Source: Cloacibacterium normanense (lineage in GTDB: Bacteria; Bacteroidota; Bacteroidia; Flavobacteriales; Weeksellaceae). Taken from it: DNA of 64,000 bases. Under the pieces are notes generated by a model. It saw only the letters and a list, made by a program, of their open reading frames with translations, was not told the origin of the DNA and ran no database searches. The position numbers were made by a program, and so were the translations under genes. The stretch lies in the NCBI RefSeq assembly GCF_002943105.1, contig NZ_PTPZ01000003.1, forward strand, positions 1 through 64,000. Direction: 5' to 3'. Position 1 is the stretch's first letter. Each line of letters opens with the position of its first letter. Of the stretch, positions 59,771 to 64,000 are shown piece after piece.

Positions 59771-59839
59771 AATCGCCATGATGAAAAAAAAAATCAAACA
59801 TCAATGAATGTTCAGCGATTCCATAAGACCTTAAAAAAA
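59771..59839 (+). promoter_or_regulatory. Conserved structured leader, copy 1
   Basis: AATCGC (59771-59776) pairs with GCGATT (59815-59820). Inside, AACAT (59797-59801) pairs with ATGTT (59808-59812) around the 6-nt loop CAATGA. The tail CATAAGACCTT is also conserved. A second copy at 62869-62935 shares the pairing, the loop and the tail. The element begins 82 nt before the ATG of the GIN-domain gene. Confidence 0.65.
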
Positions 59840-59852
59840 TAAATATCTATTT

Positions 59853-60515
59853 ATGAAAAAAATAATTTTTAGTTTCCTAGTTCTTTTGGTTCAGGTAGCT
59901 TATTCGCAAACTTCCAAAAATTTTGGAGATTTCAGCGCAGTAAAGGTTTATGATAGAATTAGTGTAACCCTTGTAAAATCCAGCGAAAATAAAATTCAGG
60001 TAAAAGGTGATGATCCAGATGTGGAAATTGTCAATAAAAATGGGGAACTCAAAATCAGAATGATTCCTACTAAGCTTATGCAAGGCGACAAAGCTGAAGT
60101 GACTGTTTTTTATGAAGATATAAACGAAATTCAAGCTAGTCAAGGTTCTAAAATCACTTCTGATGTAACTATTGATAGCAAAATGCTCAGCATTACTTCC
60201 AACGAAGGTTCTACGCTAAATTTACAGGTGGACGTGAATTTATTAAACTCTAAAGCCAATTCTGGTGGAATTATTAATGTGTCTGGAACTGCCGAAATTC
60301 AAGATGTTTTGGTGAATTCTGGCGCACAATTTTACGGGAGAGATTTAGATTCTGAAACCGTTACCATCACTGCAAATGCAGGTGGATTTGCAGAAGTAAA
60401 TGCCTCTAAAATCCTTAATGCCACAACTAGAGCAGGCGGAAATATAGACGTCTATGGTTCTCCAAAAGACAGAAATACCAAAAATGTTTTAGGCGGAAAG
60501 ATCACTTTCAAATAA
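59853..60515 (+). CDS. Secreted GIN-domain (DUF2807) protein
   Basis: This 220-residue protein has a signal peptide ending near VAYSQ (about 19). The DUF2807 head GIN domain (about 25-205) is a right-handed beta-helix of auto-transporter adhesin type, with repeating turns such as VNSGAQFYGRDLDSETVTITANAGGFAEV. It is probably periplasmic or surface-associated. The ligand is unknown. It is preceded by the conserved leader and followed by a terminator. Confidence 0.82.
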   Translation: MKKIIFSFLVLLVQVAYSQTSKNFGDFSAVKVYDRISVTLVKSSENKIQVKGDDPDVEIVNKNGELKIRMIPTKLMQGDKAEVTVFYEDINEIQASQGSKITSDVTIDSKMLSITSNEGSTLNLQVDVNLLNSKANSGGIINVSGTAEIQDVLVNSGAQFYGRDLDSETVTITANAGGFAEVNASKILNATTRAGGNIDVYGSPKDRNTKNVLGGKITFK

Positions 60516-60523
60516 ATAAATCG

Positions 60524-60552
60524 AAGCCAGAGTTTTAAACTTTGGCTTTTTT
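60524..60552 (+). terminator. Terminator of the GIN-domain gene
   Basis: AAGCCA (60524-60529) pairs with TGGCTT (60543-60548) with further AGTTT/AAACT pairing, followed by a T-run. Confidence 0.8.
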
Positions 60553-60616
60553 GATTTTAAAACGTAACAATTTCTTATAAATTTGTACTTATTCATCATT
60601 AATTAATCATATATAC

Positions 60617-62704
60617 ATGAAAAAAATATCAATCGCTGTGTTGGCTTTTTCAGGAATGCTCATTTTAGATTCTTGTGGCACTCAGAAACAAGCAACTACA
60701 GAACCTACATCTGCTCCAATCGAAGAATTAAAACCAGCAGAACTTCCAGAAAACGGAATTGCCATTGAACTGATGGACAAATCTGTTCGTCCGCAAGACG
60801 ATTTTTACAACTATGTAAACGGAACTTGGATGAAAACGGCTCAGATTCCTGCGGATAAAGCAAGCTGGGGAAGTTTCAATGAATTAAGAGAGAAAACTGA
60901 CCTTAATTCTCTTAAAATTTTAGACAATTTATTGAAAGAAACTTATGCTAAAGGAACTGAAGGTCAAAAAATTCAGGATATTTATGCTACTTACATGGAT
61001 ATGGATAAGCGTAATGCAGACGGAATTGCTCCTATTAAAGGTGATTTAGCGAAAATTGATGCCATTAAAACCATGGCAGATTTACAAAAATATTTAGTAG
61101 AAGCTACCAAAACTGGAGATAATCCATTTTATGGATGGGGAGTTTATGCAGACCTTAAAAATTCTACGGATAATGCAGTTTACATGGGAGATGTAAACCT
61201 TGGTTTAGGAAGAGATTATTATCAAAAAGATAATGAAGAAAACACTAAAACCATCGGTCAATACAAAGATTATTTAACCAAATTATATACAGTTTTAGGT
61301 TATAAAAATCCTGAAGTTGCTGCCCAAAAAGTAGTTGACTTTGAAAAAACTGCCGCTCAAACTTTAATCCCTAATGAAAAAATTAGAGATTCTAATCTTC
61401 AATACAATCCGAAGACGTTGTCAGAGTTAAAATCTTTAGTGAAAAATGTAGATTTACCATCTTATCTTAAAAACGCTGGTGTAAATACAGACAGAGTAAT
61501 CATCGGTGAATTAGAGTATTATAAAAATTTAGATAAATTTTTGAATGCTAAAAATTTACCATTCATCAAAGATTTCTTAAAAGTGAAATTATTGAACGGA
61601 AGCGCTTCTGTTTTAGACCAAAAATTAGACGATTTACAGTTTGATTTCTACGGAAGAACTTTGAGTGGACAAAAAGAACAACGCGCGATGAACAAACGTG
61701 CACTTTCTACCATTAATGGTGTTCTTGGTGAAGCTTTCGGGAAATTATATGTAGATAAATATTTTACTGCCGAAGCAAAAGCAGAAATGATAACTTTAAT
61801 TGATTATCTTAAAAAATCTTACGTTCAGCATATTTCTAATCTTTCTTGGATGAGTGATGAAACCAAAACGAAAGCTTTAGATAAATTATCAAAATTCACG
61901 GTAAAAGTAGGTTATCCAGATGAGTGGAAAGACTATTCTAAATTACAAGTGCTTTCTAAAAACGAAGGTGGAACATTATACGGAAATCTTAAAAACGTAG
62001 CAGATTGGGCTTATCAAAAAGAATTAGATAAAGTAGGAAAGAAAGTCGACAAAAAAGAGTGGGGAATGACTCCTCAAACGGTAAATGCTTACTACAACCC
62101 AGTAAATAACGAAATCGTTTTTCCAGCTGCGATTTTACAAGCGCCTTTCTTTGATTTCAAAGCAGATCCTGCCGTGAATTTTGGAGGAATCGGAGCGGTA
62201 ATTGGTCACGAAATTTCTCACGGTTTTGATGATTCTGGTGCGATGTTCGATGGAGATGGAAACCTTAAAAATTGGTGGACTGATGCTGATAAAAAGAACT
62301 TCGAAGAAGCGACTAAAAAATTAGCAGAACAATACAGCAAATATGAGCCAGTAAAAGGAACTTTCGTAAATGGTTTATTTACCAATGGCGAAAATATTGC
62401 AGATTTAGGTGGAGTTGCTATTGCTTATGACGCACTACAAATGTACCTTAAAGACAAAGGAAATCCAGGATTAATCAGTGGTTACAACCAAGATCAAAGA
62501 TTTTTCTTAAGTTGGGGAACCATTTGGAGAACTAAATCTACAGAAAAATACATGATTAATCAGGTGAAAACAGATCCGCATTCACCAGGTTTATACAGAG
62601 CTTTTGGTCCGTTGGTAAATGTAGAAGCATTCTACAACGCATTCGAAGTGAAAGAAGGTGACCAACATTATAAAAAACCAGAAGAAAGAATTAAAATCTG
62701 GTAA
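60617..62704 (+). CDS. pepO: M13-family zinc metallopeptidase (PepO-like lipoprotein), copy 1
   Basis: This 695-residue neprilysin-type endopeptidase has lipobox DSCG (Cys 20). The M13 N-terminal domain starts at SVRPQDDFYNYVNGTWMK. The zinc site HEISH is at about 531-535 and the third ligand is in ENIADLGG. The end of the chain (RIKIW) fits the family's usual C-terminal W. It probably degrades short peptides in the periplasm. A second, closely related gene follows in tandem. Confidence 0.95.
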   Translation: MKKISIAVLAFSGMLILDSCGTQKQATTEPTSAPIEELKPAELPENGIAIELMDKSVRPQDDFYNYVNGTWMKTAQIPADKASWGSFNELREKTDLNSLKILDNLLKETYAKGTEGQKIQDIYATYMDMDKRNADGIAPIKGDLAKIDAIKTMADLQKYLVEATKTGDNPFYGWGVYADLKNSTDNAVYMGDVNLGLGRDYYQKDNEENTKTIGQYKDYLTKLYTVLGYKNPEVAAQKVVDFEKTAAQTLIPNEKIRDSNLQYNPKTLSELKSLVKNVDLPSYLKNAGVNTDRVIIGELEYYKNLDKFLNAKNLPFIKDFLKVKLLNGSASVLDQKLDDLQFDFYGRTLSGQKEQRAMNKRALSTINGVLGEAFGKLYVDKYFTAEAKAEMITLIDYLKKSYVQHISNLSWMSDETKTKALDKLSKFTVKVGYPDEWKDYSKLQVLSKNEGGTLYGNLKNVADWAYQKELDKVGKKVDKKEWGMTPQTVNAYYNPVNNEIVFPAAILQAPFFDFKADPAVNFGGIGAVIGHEISHGFDDSGAMFDGDGNLKNWWTDADKKNFEEATKKLAEQYSKYEPVKGTFVNGLFTNGENIADLGGVAIAYDALQMYLKDKGNPGLISGYNQDQRFFLSWGTIWRTKSTEKYMINQVKTDPHSPGLYRAFGPLVNVEAFYNAFEVKEGDQHYKKPEERIKIW

Positions 62705-62736
62705 GAAACCAAATTTTTCTCAACATAAAAACCTCA

Positions 62737-62763
62737 AAACCACAGAATTTTCTGTGGTTTTTT
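62737..62763 (+). terminator. Terminator of the first M13 peptidase gene
   Basis: AAACCACAGA (62737-62746) pairs with TCTGTGGTTT (62751-62760), followed by more T residues. Confidence 0.85.
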
Positions 62764-62834
62764 ATTATTTATGAAGTCTATTGAAACAAATTCAAATTTT
62801 TATCAACTAATCATAATAAAACTGATGATTTTAT

Positions 62835-62842
62835 TAAATTTG
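62835..62842 (+). promoter_or_regulatory. Promoter -7 box for the second M13 peptidase gene
   Basis: TAAATTTG fits TAnnTTTG and lies 26 nt before the conserved leader element at 62869. Confidence 0.6.
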
Positions 62843-62868
62843 AACAATTAATAATGAACTATATAAGT

Positions 62869-62935
62869 AATCGCCGTGCTGAAAAATACAAACATCAAAG
62901 AATGTTCAGCGATTGCATATGACCTTTAAAAAAAA
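62869..62935 (+). promoter_or_regulatory. Conserved structured leader, copy 2
   Basis: AATCGC (62869-62874) pairs with GCGATT (62909-62914), and AACAT (62891-62895) pairs with ATGTT (62902-62906) around the loop CAAAGA. The tail CATATGACCTT matches copy 1 (CATAAGACCTT). The element begins 83 nt before the ATG of the second M13 gene. Confidence 0.65.
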
Positions 62936-62951
62936 TAATAAATAACTTCAT

Positions 62952-64000
62952 ATGAAAAAGGAACCTTTTCTAGTGATGGCTGCAGCTGCTGTGCTTACAG
63001 TAAGTTCATGTGCATCACAAAAACAATTACCAGAAAACGGAATTGCTCTTCAATTTATGGATACTTCAGTTCGTCCACAAGATGATTTCTTCACTTATGT
63101 AAACGGAAACTGGGTAAAAACAGTAGAAATTCCTTCGGACAAAGCAAGTTGGGGAAGTTTTAATGAACTTCGTGAGAAAACAGACGAAAACTCTTTAGCC
63201 ATTTTGAATAATATTTTGACAGAGAAATATGCAGAAGGAACTGAAGGCAAAAAAATTCAAGATTTATACTCTTCTTTCATGAATTGGGACAAGAGAAATG
63301 CAAACGGAATTAACCCAATTAAAGCAGATTTAGCAAAAATTGACGCGATAAAAACGGTAGCAGATTTACAAAAATATTTAGTAGAAGCTACACCAAATGG
63401 AGATAATATTTTCTACATGTGGAGAGTAGGAGCAGACCTTAAAGCGTCTAATGATAATGCAATTTATCTTGGCGGTCCAGCTTTAGGTTTAGGAAAAGAT
63501 TACTATCAAAAAGAAAACGAAGCCAATACCAAAACTCTTGCAGAATACACCAAATATGTTTCGAGCATGTTGACTGTTTTGGGGTATCAAAATGCAAATG
63601 AAACTGCAGCTAAAATTGTAGATTTAGAAAAGAGATTGGCTAAAACTTTATTAACCAACGAAGAAGGAAGAGATGCCAATAAGCGTTACAATCCTAAAAC
63701 TGTTTCAGAACTTTCTGGTTTGGTTAAAAATGTAGATTTAGCAGGATATTTAAATCAAGTTGGCGTAAAAACCGATAGAGTAATTCTTGGTGAACTAGGA
63801 TATTTTAAAAACTTTGATGCTTTCGTAAACGAAGCGAATCTTCCATTGTTAAAAGATTACATGAAATACCACATGCTTTCTGGAAACGCAGGAGTTTTAG
63901 ACAAAAAACTAGACGATATGCGTTTTGATTTCTACGGAAAATTCCTTCAAGGTCAAAAAGAACAACGTGCTATGAACAAGCGTGGACTAGAAGTAGTAAA
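62952..64000 (+). CDS. pepO: M13-family zinc metallopeptidase (PepO-like lipoprotein), copy 2, cut by window end
   Basis: The ATG at 62952 opens a frame that continues to the window edge, giving 349 full codons. The N-terminus MKKEPFLVMAAAAVLTV leads to lipobox SSCA (Cys 20). It is followed by SVRPQDDFFTYVNGNWVK, which is nearly the same as in copy 1. The linker between lipid anchor and domain is shorter than in copy 1. The zinc motif lies beyond the window, so catalytic integrity cannot be judged. Confidence 0.92.
   Translation, partial: MKKEPFLVMAAAAVLTVSSCASQKQLPENGIALQFMDTSVRPQDDFFTYVNGNWVKTVEIPSDKASWGSFNELREKTDENSLAILNNILTEKYAEGTEGKKIQDLYSSFMNWDKRNANGINPIKADLAKIDAIKTVADLQKYLVEATPNGDNIFYMWRVGADLKASNDNAIYLGGPALGLGKDYYQKENEANTKTLAEYTKYVSSMLTVLGYQNANETAAKIVDLEKRLAKTLLTNEEGRDANKRYNPKTVSELSGLVKNVDLAGYLNQVGVKTDRVILGELGYFKNFDAFVNEANLPLLKDYMKYHMLSGNAGVLDKKLDDMRFDFYGKFLQGQKEQRAMNKRGLEVV

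Noticed and set aside
62853-62923. 22-codon frame (MNYISNRR start) running through the second conserved leader
   Set aside because: The first copy of the leader does not keep this frame (spacer length differs by 4 nt and stops occur), so the conservation is not at the protein level.

Overview
The window looks like a piece of a low-GC Flavobacteriia chromosome, most likely the Weeksellaceae (Chryseobacterium/Cloacibacterium-like). The grounds are recurrent TAnnTTTG promoter boxes, a secreted nuclease with a type IX secretion (T9SS) C-terminal signal, a short NuoG, a DUF5606 protein, SPII-type lipoproteins, and dispersed hairpin repeats of the kind seen in this class. The genus is inference. 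There is no prophage, no CRISPR array and no complete insertion sequence. Only the left edge shows a probable IS3-type end.

Layout. 0-7.4 kb: Fe-S maturation (mrp, nfu), an acyl-CoA synthetase, ppx-sixA, and ruvX-def-DUF5606 followed by mazG. 7.4-9.7 kb: a DUF202 membrane protein and a CocE-type hydrolase. 9.9-17.5 kb: one minus-strand efflux operon, tetR-tolC-hlyD-[four-helix-bundle gene]-ABC ATPase-ABC ATPase-permease-permease, with dispersed repeats at its loose junctions. 17.6-18.7 kb: an MBL-fold hydrolase. 18.8-32.2 kb: the complete fourteen-gene nuoA-N operon for respiratory complex I. 32.3-42.9 kb: housekeeping and envelope genes (a GNAT-like protein with a 59-residue membrane protein, a zinc peptidase, yigZ, ribD, DUF349, aroE, T9SS endonuclease I, a LolE-type permease, rbfA). 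43.1-48.8 kb: methylmalonyl-CoA epimerase, a CAU tRNA, an Rrf2 regulator with an NAD(P)-binding protein, an M23 peptidase, gpsA and pepP. 48.8-56.2 kb: an esterase, a PLP trans-sulfuration enzyme opposite an Lrp regulator, a fatty acid desaturase, tyrS, two lipoproteins and a PAS-LuxR regulator. 56.2-56.9 kb: a repeat-rich gene-free stretch. 56.9-64 kb: an ECF-like sigma factor, lipA, cinA, a GIN-domain secreted protein and two tandem M13 peptidases, the second cut by the window edge.

Main points for follow-up. A conserved, apparently structured leader of about 65-70 nt occurs twice within 3.1 kb, in front of two exported-protein genes, at nearly the same distance from the start codon. It is the best candidate for an undescribed element. 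The four-helix-bundle gene in the efflux operon is bounded tightly by a perfect 20-bp inverted repeat. The two ABC ATPases have complementary defects that predict one canonical and one degenerate ATP site. The Rrf2 regulator and the gene after it share a 19-bp palindromic operator. Several genes have a promoter box only 4-6 nt upstream of the ATG, implying leaderless mRNAs, and these boxes corrected several start codons. Two small genes (59 and 47 residues) were found by reading the sequence directly.
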